Shown here piece after piece: positions 19,161 to 27,926 of a stretch of 64,000 nucleotides of DNA (position 1 is its first letter; each line of letters opens with the position of its first letter). The position numbers and the translations under genes are program-made. A model generated the notes under the pieces. The model made no database searches. It had not been told where the DNA came from and was given only the letters and a program-made list of their open reading frames with translations. Source of the DNA: Lacipirellula parvula (GTDB lineage: Bacteria > Planctomycetota > Planctomycetia > Pirellulales > Lacipirellulaceae); NCBI RefSeq assembly GCF_009177095.1, contig NZ_AP021861.1, forward strand, positions 4,756,501 through 4,820,500, written 5' to 3'.

Positions 19161-20171
19161 ATGCCCGCAACGATTTACGACATCGCGCGCCAGGCTGGGG
19201 TTTCGAGCTCCACAGTCGCCCGCGTCCTCCGCGGCGACACGAAGGGCGATCGCAAGGACAGCGCCGAACGGGCGGCCCGCATCCGGCAAATCGCCGACAG
19301 CCTCGGCTATCGCCCGAACCTGCGGGCGCGGGCCTTCTCTGAGCAACGCACCAAGGGAGTCGGCCTCCTCTACACCGACGACGCGTGGGTGTTCGAAGGC
19401 GTCAACGATAAGGTCTTGCAAGGCCTCGTCCGCGAATTGCGGAAGCACGATCATCACCTTCTCCTCGTCCCCGTCGACGAAGGGGGCGACTGGGAAGAAC
19501 TGCTGCTCGGCGGGCACGTTGACGGATGCGTCACGTTCCAGCCACTCTCGGAACCAGTGCGCAACGGCATCCGCCAAGCTGCGCTCCCCTGCGTGCTGCT
19601 GGGCGACAACTCCGACTGCGATCTGCCGCACATTGTCGTCGACGACGTCGCCGGCTCTTACTCCGCGGCCCGTCACTTGATCGCGCTCGGCCATCGCCGC
19701 ATCGGGCTGTACGTTCACAACACGGTCAAGCCGCACTGCAGTATTCAAGAACGCTTCCAAGGTTTCGAAACCGCGATGACGGAAGAGGGGCTGGAGCCCA
19801 ACTTCTGGCATTGCTCGGAAGACGAAATGATCTCGGTCCTCACGCGCGGCGGCGCTAGGCCGACGGGACTCATTTGCTATAGCGATCTCGAGTCGACGCT
19901 TATCGGCCACGCGATGTGGCAATACGGGCTGAAAATCCCCGCCGACCTCAGCCTGATCGGCTTCAACGATAAGTTCGCGACGAAGTACATGACGCCGCCA
20001 CTGACGACGGTGGGCTTCGACGCGAACCAGATCGGCACGCTTGGCGCCGAGTTGATCATCCGCAGTCTCACGAGCGACGGTTTGTCCGAAGATCAACCGC
20101 CGACGTCGATCCAAGTGAAAACGCAACTGATCGTGCGCGGCTCCACCGCCGCTCCGCCCAAGAACGCCTAA
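19161..20171 (+). CDS. LacI family transcriptional regulator
   Basis: A 336-residue repressor. The DNA-binding helix-turn-helix is at residues ~4-25 (TIYDIARQAGVSSSTVARVLRG), followed by the hinge (RIRQIADSLGYRPNLRARAFS) and a periplasmic-binding-protein-like sensor domain to the end (GVGLLYTDD, DDVAGSYSAARHLIALGHRRIG, LIGFNDKF, TTVGFDANQIGTLGAELI). Effector is probably a sugar. ATG 19161 is preferred over the upstream in-frame GTG 19152. It lies between GH9 and a PEP-CTERM/DUF1559/GH44 block on the same strand and probably controls one of them and itself through the repeats at 18981-19125. Confidence 0.9.
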   Translation: MPATIYDIARQAGVSSSTVARVLRGDTKGDRKDSAERAARIRQIADSLGYRPNLRARAFSEQRTKGVGLLYTDDAWVFEGVNDKVLQGLVRELRKHDHHLLLVPVDEGGDWEELLLGGHVDGCVTFQPLSEPVRNGIRQAALPCVLLGDNSDCDLPHIVVDDVAGSYSAARHLIALGHRRIGLYVHNTVKPHCSIQERFQGFETAMTEEGLEPNFWHCSEDEMISVLTRGGARPTGLICYSDLESTLIGHAMWQYGLKIPADLSLIGFNDKFATKYMTPPLTTVGFDANQIGTLGAELIIRSLTSDGLSEDQPPTSIQVKTQLIVRGSTAAPPKNA

Positions 20172-20292
20172 ATCCAACAACCCGTGAGGGATATCGAATT
20201 AACACATTTAACCGTCCCCCAAGGACCCCGCTCTCCTCTGATGAATCAGCCTGAAGCGAACTTCTTTTCTCACTTCTCTTGAAAGGCGACTA

Positions 20293-20934
20293 ATGATGCA
20301 GCGAAGCAAACTCCCCGCGCATGTAATTGGCGCAACCCTGGTCGCATTGTTGTACTCAGCGTGTCCCGCACAGGCCGACATGTTGCTCTCCGGATTCGAA
20401 GGAGACCTCACGTCATCCGCGGGCCCCGCCTGGGCGACGAATCTGACTCGTAGTTACACGGCGGTCGGAGCGACGCAGGGCGCCACGGCGCTACAACTCA
20501 CGCACGGCACTGGTTGGACGCAAGACTTCATTCTCGACGGTGGAGCTGTCGCTCCGCTGGTCGCGGCCAGCACGAAGTTCACGCTCGACGCCACGACGCC
20601 GGCCACCTCGGAATGGCGGCAGCTTTTCATCGTGATGCAAGGCGCCGGCCTCGGTTGGTCGCAACGCGGGCCGTGGGAACTCCCGGCCGGCGTCACGACG
20701 CCGGTGACGCTCGACCTGCAAGCCGAAGGTTTTAACACGGCAGCCGCGGCGGGCGACAAATCGTGGTGGCAGATCGTGTTGATCGTCCAAGGCGGCGACA
20801 CGGGAGCGCCGTCGCAAATCACCACGACGATCGACAACATTCGTTTGAACCCTGTGCCCGAACCAGCGACTGTCGGTTTGGCGCTCGGCGGAATGATCGG
20901 CATGGCGCTCGTCCGTCGACGCCGTGCTGCGTAA
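20293..20934 (+). CDS. PEP-CTERM protein, beta-sandwich (paralogue of the next gene)
   Basis: A 213-residue exported protein: signal peptide (residues 1-28, cut near AQA-D), a carbohydrate-binding-module-like beta-sandwich (MLLSGFEGDL, WRQLFIVMQG, TTTIDNIRLN), and a C-terminal PEP-CTERM tail (VPEPATVGLALGGMIGMALVRRRR) for exosortase-dependent sorting. The ATG is preceded by AAAGG. It aligns by eye with the protein at 21246, which has the same start (LLSSFDTDLSSSLG), WRQAFVVLNG and STIDNIRF, but carries an inserted dockerin. It may bind polysaccharide at the cell surface. Ligand unknown. Confidence 0.8.
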   Translation: MMQRSKLPAHVIGATLVALLYSACPAQADMLLSGFEGDLTSSAGPAWATNLTRSYTAVGATQGATALQLTHGTGWTQDFILDGGAVAPLVAASTKFTLDATTPATSEWRQLFIVMQGAGLGWSQRGPWELPAGVTTPVTLDLQAEGFNTAAAAGDKSWWQIVLIVQGGDTGAPSQITTTIDNIRLNPVPEPATVGLALGGMIGMALVRRRRAA

Positions 20935-21245
20935 GAATCGTTCGCAGGCGGCGTCATCGGCTGCGGGCCGATGGCTCCGACTTGCGAGCCGCGCGACGCC
21001 GGCCTGCCCTGCGCCTTGGGGGGCAGTGGGGCAGGTCGGCCGCGGGGCGAAAACTGCTTTTCGAATTCTTTTCAACGGGTCTGAAGCATTGGTCTGAACG
21101 ATCGGCGGCGCCGCACGAACCGCGGCGCCGCCATCGACGAGAGTCGCATGACCATGGATGCGTGGTCCATGAGTCGCGTCAAACCGGGCAGCGCGGCCGT
21201 GCGATTTAGTCACCTACACCTCGATTTCAGGAAAAGGGCGTGGAA
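20935..21245. other. Intergenic gap with a GC-rich hairpin
   Basis: Between the two PEP-CTERM genes is a perfect 11-bp stem, GGCGGCGCCGC (21104-21114) with GCGGCGCCGCC (21122-21132), loop of 7 nt and no T tract, so it is not a clear terminator. It may stabilise the upstream mRNA 3' end. No convincing gene is seen. AAAAGGG at 21232-21238 is the ribosome binding site of the next gene. Confidence 0.5.
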
Positions 21246-22151
21246 ATGAACCGCAACACTCTTCGATCCAGCAGACGCCTGGCCGGTTGCATCGCACTAA
21301 TCGCAACCATCTTCTTCGGCAACGCCGCCGTCGTGAACGCTGACACGCTACTCTCCTCGTTTGACACAGATCTGAGCAGCTCGCTCGGCGTGAATTGGGA
21401 AGTCTTTGGACCGAATTGGTCAACCCAGCATGTCGCCCAACTGTCTCAAGGAACGGGGGCCCTCCGCGTTCAACACAACCCAAATTGGGAAGTCGGCCTC
21501 AAGCTCGTCGGCGGCGAAGCCCTCGCGCAACTGATCACCACGAGCGATCGACTCGAATTCGACGCGATGGGAGCGTACGGCATGGCTTGGCGTCAAGCAT
21601 TTGTCGTCCTCAATGGAAACAATGAATACGTTGGCTTTCAACAAACCGAAGAGTTTGGATTGCCGGTTCCAAGCGACCCGTTTAATCACATCGTCATCGA
21701 ATTGACCGATGCGAACCGCAATGCCGCTGGCGCGCAGAATTGGAAGGCGATGGCTCAAGCATGGCTAAACGCTCCCGCCGGCAATACGAAAACTTACTTC
21801 GAGCTGATGATCGGCTTCCAAGGAGGCACCAACGCGCCAACAGCCGACTTCAACTTCGATACCGCCGTCGATGGGAAGGACTTCCTAATCTGGCAGCGCA
21901 ACTTCGGCAACATGGAAGCAGGGCCTGAGCAGGGCGATACAAACTTCGACGCAATCGTCGACGGCGTTGATCTGAACGCCTGGAGTACCGAGTTCGGTCG
22001 GCCAGTCACGTCCACCATCGACAACATTCGCTTCACCACGACGCCGGCAATTTCGGCCGTGCCCGAACCGGCGAGCGGACTCGGCTGCTTCATGGCTTTC
22101 GCACTCACTGCGGCGGCACGGCGACGTCACCGATCTCACGTAAGCGCATAA
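21246..22151 (+). CDS. PEP-CTERM protein with internal dockerin cassette
   Basis: A 301-residue exported protein: signal peptide (~1-33), a beta-sandwich like the gene before it, then two dockerin-type calcium loops at ~201-254 (DFNFDTAVDGKDFLIWQRNF and DTNFDAIVDGVDLNAWSTEF), then the last strand of the sandwich (STIDNIRF) and a PEP-CTERM tail (VPEPASGLGCFMAFALTAAARRR). The dockerin thus lies inside the domain rather than between domain and tail. ATG 21246 is preferred over GTG 21240; AAAAGGG sits 7 nt before it. It is likely surface-attached, with a role in polysaccharide binding or assembly. No cohesin is encoded in the window. Confidence 0.82.
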   Translation: MNRNTLRSSRRLAGCIALIATIFFGNAAVVNADTLLSSFDTDLSSSLGVNWEVFGPNWSTQHVAQLSQGTGALRVQHNPNWEVGLKLVGGEALAQLITTSDRLEFDAMGAYGMAWRQAFVVLNGNNEYVGFQQTEEFGLPVPSDPFNHIVIELTDANRNAAGAQNWKAMAQAWLNAPAGNTKTYFELMIGFQGGTNAPTADFNFDTAVDGKDFLIWQRNFGNMEAGPEQGDTNFDAIVDGVDLNAWSTEFGRPVTSTIDNIRFTTTPAISAVPEPASGLGCFMAFALTAAARRRHRSHVSA

Positions 22152-22162
22152 AGGACGGTGCG

Positions 22163-22636
22163 ATGAGAAGATCCGACGACAAGCGTTGGCGCTTCATGTA
22201 CGGCAGCTGCTCCATGAGCGTTCTTGGCGGAGCAACGCTCTTGCTGCTTCAGCTCGGGTGCTCCGGAAGCAATCCGTATGACTTGGTGAACGTCTCCGGC
22301 AAAGTGACGTATGAAGACGGATCGTTGATCCCTGCCAAGTCGATCATGCTCAAGTTCAATCCGGAAGTAGCTGCGATCGATACGAAGACGCACCCGCGAA
22401 AAGGGTTCGCCTTAGTGAATGTGAGCGACGGGACGTTCGAGTACGCCACGACGCACACGCACGCGGATGGACTCGTGGCTGGTAAGCACAAGGTTTTGAT
22501 CGTCGCCTACGGCGAAGAAGGTAAATCGGCGAAAGTTGTTCCACCGGAATACCTCCGCCCCGATACGACGCCAGTTGAGATCGATACGGAAAATGCGTCT
22601 CTTGAAATCAAGGTGAAGAAGCCGAAAGGCGCCTGA
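22163..22636 (+). CDS. Planctomycete lipoprotein, carboxypeptidase-regulatory-like
   Basis: A 157-residue protein with a type II signal: basic N-terminus, hydrophobic core and lipobox LQLGC (lipidated Cys at residue 33). The mature part has the opening VNVSGKVTYEDGSLIPAKSI typical of the small planctomycete transthyretin-like/carboxypeptidase-regulatory-like family, with TFEYATTHTHADGLVAGKHKVLI in the middle. It lies 11 bp after the PEP-CTERM gene and 80 bp before DUF1559, the common order of this family. Envelope-located; function unknown. Confidence 0.8.
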   Translation: MRRSDDKRWRFMYGSCSMSVLGGATLLLLQLGCSGSNPYDLVNVSGKVTYEDGSLIPAKSIMLKFNPEVAAIDTKTHPRKGFALVNVSDGTFEYATTHTHADGLVAGKHKVLIVAYGEEGKSAKVVPPEYLRPDTTPVEIDTENASLEIKVKKPKGA

Positions 22637-22716
22637 CAGGGGCCGCTTCGTTTTTCAAGTCTCAAGCGATTCGCGCCGTCCCGGACGACACGAGCACTTT
22701 AGATAGGTAGGTTACC

Positions 22717-23892
22717 ATGAATCGCGATCTTCCTAGTCGCCGTCGACGCGTCTCAGCAGTTCGCACGCAACGACACGGCTTCACGCTGGTGGAATTGCTC
22801 GTCGTGATTGCCATCATTGGCGTCTTGGTCGCGCTATTGCTCCCGGCGGTGCAGGCCGCGCGCGAGGCCGCGCGGCGCTCGCAATGCACCAATAGCATTC
22901 GGCAACTCGCGATCGCGTGCGTTACCTACCACGACGCGAAGAAGAGCTTCCCGCCCGCGCTGACTTATTCTGAGGCGGCCCTGAGGGCCCGCGGGAACAC
23001 CCCGACGGCGAACGGCATGAGCGGCGTCGACGGCAACCCGTACCACGGCCCGAATTGGGCCATCATGATTCTTCCTTACATCGAGCAGCAGCCGCTGTAC
23101 TCCCAATTCAATTTCAAAGAATACATTTCCGCTGACGTCAATCGCGAGCCGCGCGGCGCTAACCTTCCGACGATGCTGTGCCCGACCGATTCGGCGTTCA
23201 ACACGCAAATGTACAGCGCCGTTGCGGCTCAGGGCGGCGACAACTGGGCACGCGGCAACTACGGCGCGAATAGTTCGTTGTCGCATTGCAAAGACGGCAA
23301 CTTGGCATTCTCGCCCACGCAAACCGAGCCCGCTCACATTTGGTTTGGCACTTCTTCTTGGGGCGACCTTTCGTGGACGCGCGGCGTGATGGGCGGCAAC
23401 ACAGCGCTGTCGATTAAGCAGATTGCCGACGGCACGTCGAACACGGTGCTTTTGACCGAACTGCGTGCTGGCCTAAGTCCCGGCGATCGTCGCGGCATTT
23501 GGGCAATGGGCATGGCGGGAGCGAGCAGCGTGTGGGCTCACTCGACGGATGACTGCATTGGTCCTAACTCATGCATCGCGGGAGCCGACAATATTCTCGG
23601 CTCCAATCGAGCCGTGGCCGAGGCCGGCGAGGGAACGCTCCTGCAAAACTGCATGGGCGTCAGTAGTGGCGGCAGCACCAGTTTTCAAGCGGCGCCGCGT
23701 AGCCAGCACGTCGGCGGCGTTAACGTTGCCTTCGCGGATGGGAGCGTATCGTTCATCACCGAGAATATTGAAACGCACCATGGCGCAGGCGAGAACATTG
23801 CCTACGAACTGACGGGCTTCCGAGATCTTGGCGCTTGGGAGAAAATCATGTGTTCCTCCGACGGCGGATCGTTCAATCGCAGCGAGTTCTGA
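22717..23892 (+). CDS. DUF1559 pseudopilin-like protein
   Basis: A 391-residue protein. A basic leader is followed by the prepilin cleavage/methylation motif GFTLVELLVVIAIIGVLVAL (Gly21/Phe22, Glu at +5), so it is exported through a type II/IV pilus-like system. The DUF1559 (SBP_bac_10) domain follows (LLPAVQAAREAARRSQC, NWAIMILPYIEQQPLY, TSNTVLLTELR) and ends with the H-X9-DG signature (HVGGVNVAFADGSVSF). The family is massively expanded in planctomycetes; its function is unknown. It sits between a lipoprotein and GH44, as part of the CAZyme block. A second DUF1559 gene is at 44404. Confidence 0.92.
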   Translation: MNRDLPSRRRRVSAVRTQRHGFTLVELLVVIAIIGVLVALLLPAVQAAREAARRSQCTNSIRQLAIACVTYHDAKKSFPPALTYSEAALRARGNTPTANGMSGVDGNPYHGPNWAIMILPYIEQQPLYSQFNFKEYISADVNREPRGANLPTMLCPTDSAFNTQMYSAVAAQGGDNWARGNYGANSSLSHCKDGNLAFSPTQTEPAHIWFGTSSWGDLSWTRGVMGGNTALSIKQIADGTSNTVLLTELRAGLSPGDRRGIWAMGMAGASSVWAHSTDDCIGPNSCIAGADNILGSNRAVAEAGEGTLLQNCMGVSSGGSTSFQAAPRSQHVGGVNVAFADGSVSFITENIETHHGAGENIAYELTGFRDLGAWEKIMCSSDGGSFNRSEF

Positions 23893-24024
23893 AAAAAGCT
23901 AGCAGCTAGAATTGGCGCCCCGACGCTTGTTGTGACGATCGCCGCCAACGCTAAGAATTGAACGCATCGCCATGCGAAGGCGCAACCGCGCGTCAACGCA
24001 TGGCCCGGCTGATGACTCCACCCG

Positions 24025-26016
24025 ATGAGGCGACGACGCATGACGTTCAATGCTTGGCGCGGACTTCTCGCCATCGGCGCACTCCAGGCGGCGCTCTCTC
24101 TCTCATCGACGCCGGCCCGCGCGATCACGCCCGACAATCCCGGCGCCGCCGACGTACGGCTGACGGTCAACTCGCTTGCCAAGCCTGCCCGGCCAATCTC
24201 GCCCTACATCTACGGCATGAACTTTTTCGCCGGCTCGTCGCTGAGCAATCCGGTGACGCTCGACCGGCTCGGCGGCAATCGCTGGACCGGCTACAACTGG
24301 GAAACCAACGCCTCGAACGCCGGCAGCGATTGGTATCACCAGAGCGACAATTTTCTTACCAACGGCCAAAGCAATACGGCACCCGGCTTCGCGGTGCTTG
24401 GCTCATTGCAGTCGGCCGCCGCGCACGATCGGGCCCTCATCGTCACTGTGCCGACCGCCGGCTATGCCGCCGCGGACGCATCCGGGCAAACGGTTACCGA
24501 AGCACAAGCGGCTCCGTCGTCCCGCTGGAAGGAAGTCGTTGCGCAAAAAACGACGAAGTATCCGGGGGCGTCGCTATCGCTCACGCCGAACAAAACCGAC
24601 GGTTACGTGTTCACCGACGAATTCGTCAACTGGGTCGAGAAAACGAAGCAGCCGGGGCAGGAGGTTTTCTACAGCCTCGACAACGAGCCCGGCTTGTGGA
24701 ACAGCACGCACGCGCGACTCCACCCGAGCCAACCCACGTTCGCTGAGCTCCGCGACAAGACGATTGCCCACGCGGCCGCGATCAAGAACGTGAATCCCAA
24801 CGCAAAAGTCTTCGGCGGCGTCGGCTACGGCTGGCAAGACTTCGTGCAGCTACAAGACGCCGGCGACCGCGTGACGTCACCCTCGCATCCCGGCGGCGAC
24901 GAGTCGGGCGAACTTCATTTCTACGAGTGGCTGCTCAAAGAGACCGCCGCCGCGGAAGCGGCGCAAGGCCGCAAGCTGATGGATGTGCTCGATTTTCATT
25001 GGTACCCGGAAGCGACCGGCGGCGGCGTCCGCATCGTCGAGAACAACAATTCGCCGGCCGTCGTCGCGGCGCGTGTCCAGGCGCCGCGCTCCCTGTGGGA
25101 TCCGACGTACGTTGAAACGAGTTGGATCAGCCAATGGGGCACTTGGAGCGGCAGTCCCGGCAACCCGGGCCCGATTAAACTGCTGCCGCGCGTCCAGCGC
25201 GACATCAACGACTTCAACCCCGGCACGCGGATCGGCATCACTGAATACAACTACGGCGGCACGAATCACATTTCGGGCGGCATCGCTCAGGCCGACGCGC
25301 TCGGCGTCTTCGGCGTGCAGGACGTTTTCGCGGCGACCTTTTGGAGTTTGCACGGCGATAGCCAATCGCAGTACGCCGCCGGGGCGTTCAACATGTACCT
25401 CAATTACGACGGCAACGGCGGCAGCTTCGGCGACGAGTCGATCACCGCCGCAACGAGCTCGCTCGATCAGTCTGCGGTCTACGCCAGCCTCGATTCAGAA
25501 GATCCGAACCGCATGGTGCTCGTCGCGATCAACCGCACCGCCGCGGCGAAAACGACGGCGCTGGAAGTGACGCACGACCAACGGTTCGATCTCGCCGAGG
25601 TTTACCAACTCACCTCCGCCAGCGCGACTCCGCAGCGGGTCGCTGATATTCCAATCGAGCTGGTCAACGCCTTTCTCTATACAATGCCCGCCTACAGCGT
25701 TTCGACGATCGTGCTCCGCAGCGGGGCTGACGGTGATTTTAATCTCGATGGCGTGGTCGATGGCGACGATCTCTCTGTTTGGAAAACCGGCTACGGCACG
25801 CCAAGCGGCGCGACCTTCCGCGATGGCGACAACGACCGCGATGGCGACGTCGACGGCGACGACTTCCTCGCTTGGCAACAGGCCGCGTCGGGCAGCGGCT
25901 CTACGACTGTTCAAGCCGCCGTTCCCGAACCTAGTTGCGTCGCGCTGTCGCTCATCGCGCTCGGCATGCTCAGCCAACGGGGGCGAAAACCCGCAGCACG
26001 CGCGGCAACACGGTGA
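24025..26016 (+). CDS. GH44 endoglucanase/xyloglucanase-like with dockerin and PEP-CTERM
   Basis: A 663-residue exported enzyme: Arg-rich N-region and signal peptide (~1-33), then a GH44 catalytic domain (DRLGGNRWTGYNWETN at ~80-95; acid/base Glu221 in SLDNEP; nucleophile Glu407 in GITEYN) and its beta-sandwich (to ~570). Two dockerin-type loops follow (DFNLDGVVDGDDLSVW, DNDRDGDVDGDDFLAW) and a PEP-CTERM tail (VPEPSCVALSLIALGML). Family members cleave beta-1,4-glucans including xyloglucan. An alternative ATG at 24040 has GAGG 9 nt upstream. The last 47 bp overlap, tail to tail, the lipid kinase on the other strand. Confidence 0.88.
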   Translation: MRRRRMTFNAWRGLLAIGALQAALSLSSTPARAITPDNPGAADVRLTVNSLAKPARPISPYIYGMNFFAGSSLSNPVTLDRLGGNRWTGYNWETNASNAGSDWYHQSDNFLTNGQSNTAPGFAVLGSLQSAAAHDRALIVTVPTAGYAAADASGQTVTEAQAAPSSRWKEVVAQKTTKYPGASLSLTPNKTDGYVFTDEFVNWVEKTKQPGQEVFYSLDNEPGLWNSTHARLHPSQPTFAELRDKTIAHAAAIKNVNPNAKVFGGVGYGWQDFVQLQDAGDRVTSPSHPGGDESGELHFYEWLLKETAAAEAAQGRKLMDVLDFHWYPEATGGGVRIVENNNSPAVVAARVQAPRSLWDPTYVETSWISQWGTWSGSPGNPGPIKLLPRVQRDINDFNPGTRIGITEYNYGGTNHISGGIAQADALGVFGVQDVFAATFWSLHGDSQSQYAAGAFNMYLNYDGNGGSFGDESITAATSSLDQSAVYASLDSEDPNRMVLVAINRTAAAKTTALEVTHDQRFDLAEVYQLTSASATPQRVADIPIELVNAFLYTMPAYSVSTIVLRSGADGDFNLDGVVDGDDLSVWKTGYGTPSGATFRDGDNDRDGDVDGDDFLAWQQAASGSGSTTVQAAVPEPSCVALSLIALGMLSQRGRKPAARAATR

Positions 26017-26911
26017 GCTTCAGCTCGCGCTCGCCTTCTTCCGGCCGCAGCCACGGCTCGCCATCGACATGAGCCGCGAACGGCAAATCGCTCTCGACGG
26101 TCATCGCCGAGAACTCGCCTTGCTCAGCCCATGCGCTGGCCGCGCGTTCGCGACCGAGCGAGCGGTAGATTTCCCACAGCATCCGCAATCGCGACGCCGG
26201 CCGAGCGACCAAGTAGTCGAACCGCCCATCGTCGATTTTCGCATCGGGCATGAGGTAAAACTTGCCGCCCGAGCGGCACCCGTTGCTGATCGACAAAATC
26301 GCCGACTCGCGTTTGAGCCGCTGGCCGTCGACCGTCAGTTGCAGCCGGGCGATCGGCGGACGGCGCACCAGCGTTTGCAGCGCAGCGCGTAAATACAATC
26401 CTGAACCGCGCGGCCAAGTGAGCCGGTGGCTGGCGAGATTGATCTCGCCTTCTAGCAGTGCGCCAAGGTTGTTGATCGCATACCGACGCCGCCCCGTGGC
26501 GGTTTCGACGATCGCCGCGTCGACGGCGCGCGTTTGGCCGTCGGCCAGCAACTTAACATTCCGCAGCAGATTCTTCTCAATTCCCAGCGCAAACGCAAAA
26601 TCGTTCCCCGAGCCGGCTGGGATGACGCCCAGCGGCGGCCGTTCACTATCAGCAATCGCCAACAGTCCATTGGCAACTTCATGAACCGTGCCGTCTCCGC
26701 CAATCGCGACGACGCCGTCGCATCCTGCGGCCGCCGCTCGCGTGGCAAGTTCCACCGCCTCGCCACGACATGTCGTTTTCAGGAGTTGCAACTCCACGCG
26801 ACCAGCGAGCGCCTGCTGCATCTGCTCTGCGAGTAACGCCGTGCGTCCGCGATCGGATTGCGGATTCAAGATGGCGGTGAGGCGGCGCATCTGGCTAGTA
26901 TCGACAAGCAT
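25970..26911 (-). CDS. Diacylglycerol/lipid kinase family protein (YegS-like)
   Basis: A 313-residue protein with the DAGK catalytic domain: RRLTAILNPQSDRG near the N-terminus, the nucleotide-binding GGDGTVHEVANGLL, and GVIPAGSGNDFAFALG. The C-terminal sandwich domain (LSISNGCRSGGKFYLMPDAKIDDGRFDYLV) is complete. It would phosphorylate a lipid or diacylglycerol at the cytoplasmic membrane face. The start is placed at ATG 26911; 26890 is an alternative and the frame extends to 26980 without homology. It converges on the GH44 gene and overlaps it by 47 bp. Confidence 0.85.
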   Translation of the reverse strand: MLVDTSQMRRLTAILNPQSDRGRTALLAEQMQQALAGRVELQLLKTTCRGEAVELATRAAAAGCDGVVAIGGDGTVHEVANGLLAIADSERPPLGVIPAGSGNDFAFALGIEKNLLRNVKLLADGQTRAVDAAIVETATGRRRYAINNLGALLEGEINLASHRLTWPRGSGLYLRAALQTLVRRPPIARLQLTVDGQRLKRESAILSISNGCRSGGKFYLMPDAKIDDGRFDYLVARPASRLRMLWEIYRSLGRERAASAWAEQGEFSAMTVESDLPFAAHVDGEPWLRPEEGERELKLTVLPRVLRVFAPVG

Positions 26912-27044
26912 TCGCGACTTTGGAAGCGAGAAACGCCGCGTTACGTGCGGCGGGGACGTGCCGCTCCGAGTTGCTTTCACCCAGCCGCCCCTCTAAGCTG
27001 TTGTCGATAGGATTGCTGGAAGATTGTCCAGTCGTAAGCCGCGC

Positions 27045-27878
27045 ATGAGCGAACCATCGCCGATGATCAAATACGAGGTCAAGAAGCTCGGGGTAGGGGG
27101 CGTCCTCGATCAGGCGATCGCGGTGCTGCGCGACCACTTCGGCGTGCTGCTGATCACCTCGCTGATCGTCGTCGTGCCGCTGGCTTTGGTCAACGTGGTC
27201 GTCGCCTATTGGCTCCAACCGCAGATTCCGCCTGAGCCGCGTTCTCCTGACGAGCTCGTTGAATTCTACGAGGCGATTTTCACGCCGCTGCTCCCGCTGA
27301 TTCCCCTCTGGATCATTCTCGCGTTCATCGCCTCGCCTCTCTCCTACGGGGCGGTGGTGTACGCAGCGTCGCAGTTTTATCTCGGGGGGGCGGTCACGTT
27401 CAAATCGGGTTGGAAAAGGGCGTTCGAGCGCAAGTGGGCGTTGATTGGCACTTGGTTGCTCTACACCATCCTGCTCACAGTGGGCATGTTCCTCTGCATG
27501 GTTCCTTATTTCATCTTTCTCTTTTGGTTTTTTGTTTTCGTTCAAGTCGTCGTGCTCGAGCGCAGGGGCGGCGGCGGCGCGCTTGAGCGCAGTAAATCGC
27601 TGATGTCCGGGCACTACGGCGAAGCGATTATTCTGTCGCTCATCGTATTTTTCATTACCACGGCGTTGTCGATGTTTTCGCACCTCTTCAGCAATCGGCT
27701 ACTCGCCGGCATCCTCCAAATCATCGTGCAATCGGCAATGATGACGGTCGGAGCCGTCGCTACAACCGTCTTCTACTACTCGTGCCGTTCTGATCGGGAT
27801 GGATTCGACCTGCTCTGGCTCGCTGACATGGTCGCGGCTCCCGACGAGCCGGCGCCAGACGCCAATCAGCTTTGGTAA
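27045..27878 (+). CDS. Multi-spanning membrane protein ahead of the DUF4129-MoxR module
   Basis: A 277-residue protein with about six transmembrane segments (for example LLITSLIVVVPLALVNVVVA, LIPLWIILAFIASPLSYGA, YTILLTVGMFLCMVPYFIF, IILSLIVFFITTALSMF). It has the look of the glycerophosphodiester phosphodiesterase-membrane-domain/YciC-like superfamily: an amphipathic VGGVLDQAIAVLRDHFG start and a loop VLERRGGGGALERSKSLMSGHYG. ATG 27045 is chosen over TTG 27024. It lies 48 bp before the DUF4129 gene, probably in the same operon. Function unknown. Confidence 0.75.
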   Translation: MSEPSPMIKYEVKKLGVGGVLDQAIAVLRDHFGVLLITSLIVVVPLALVNVVVAYWLQPQIPPEPRSPDELVEFYEAIFTPLLPLIPLWIILAFIASPLSYGAVVYAASQFYLGGAVTFKSGWKRAFERKWALIGTWLLYTILLTVGMFLCMVPYFIFLFWFFVFVQVVVLERRGGGGALERSKSLMSGHYGEAIILSLIVFFITTALSMFSHLFSNRLLAGILQIIVQSAMMTVGAVATTVFYYSCRSDRDGFDLLWLADMVAAPDEPAPDANQLW

Positions 27879-27926
27879 CCCTTCGCCTCGCCGCCGTTCG
27901 TTTCACGCCGCTTCGTCTGCAACCGC

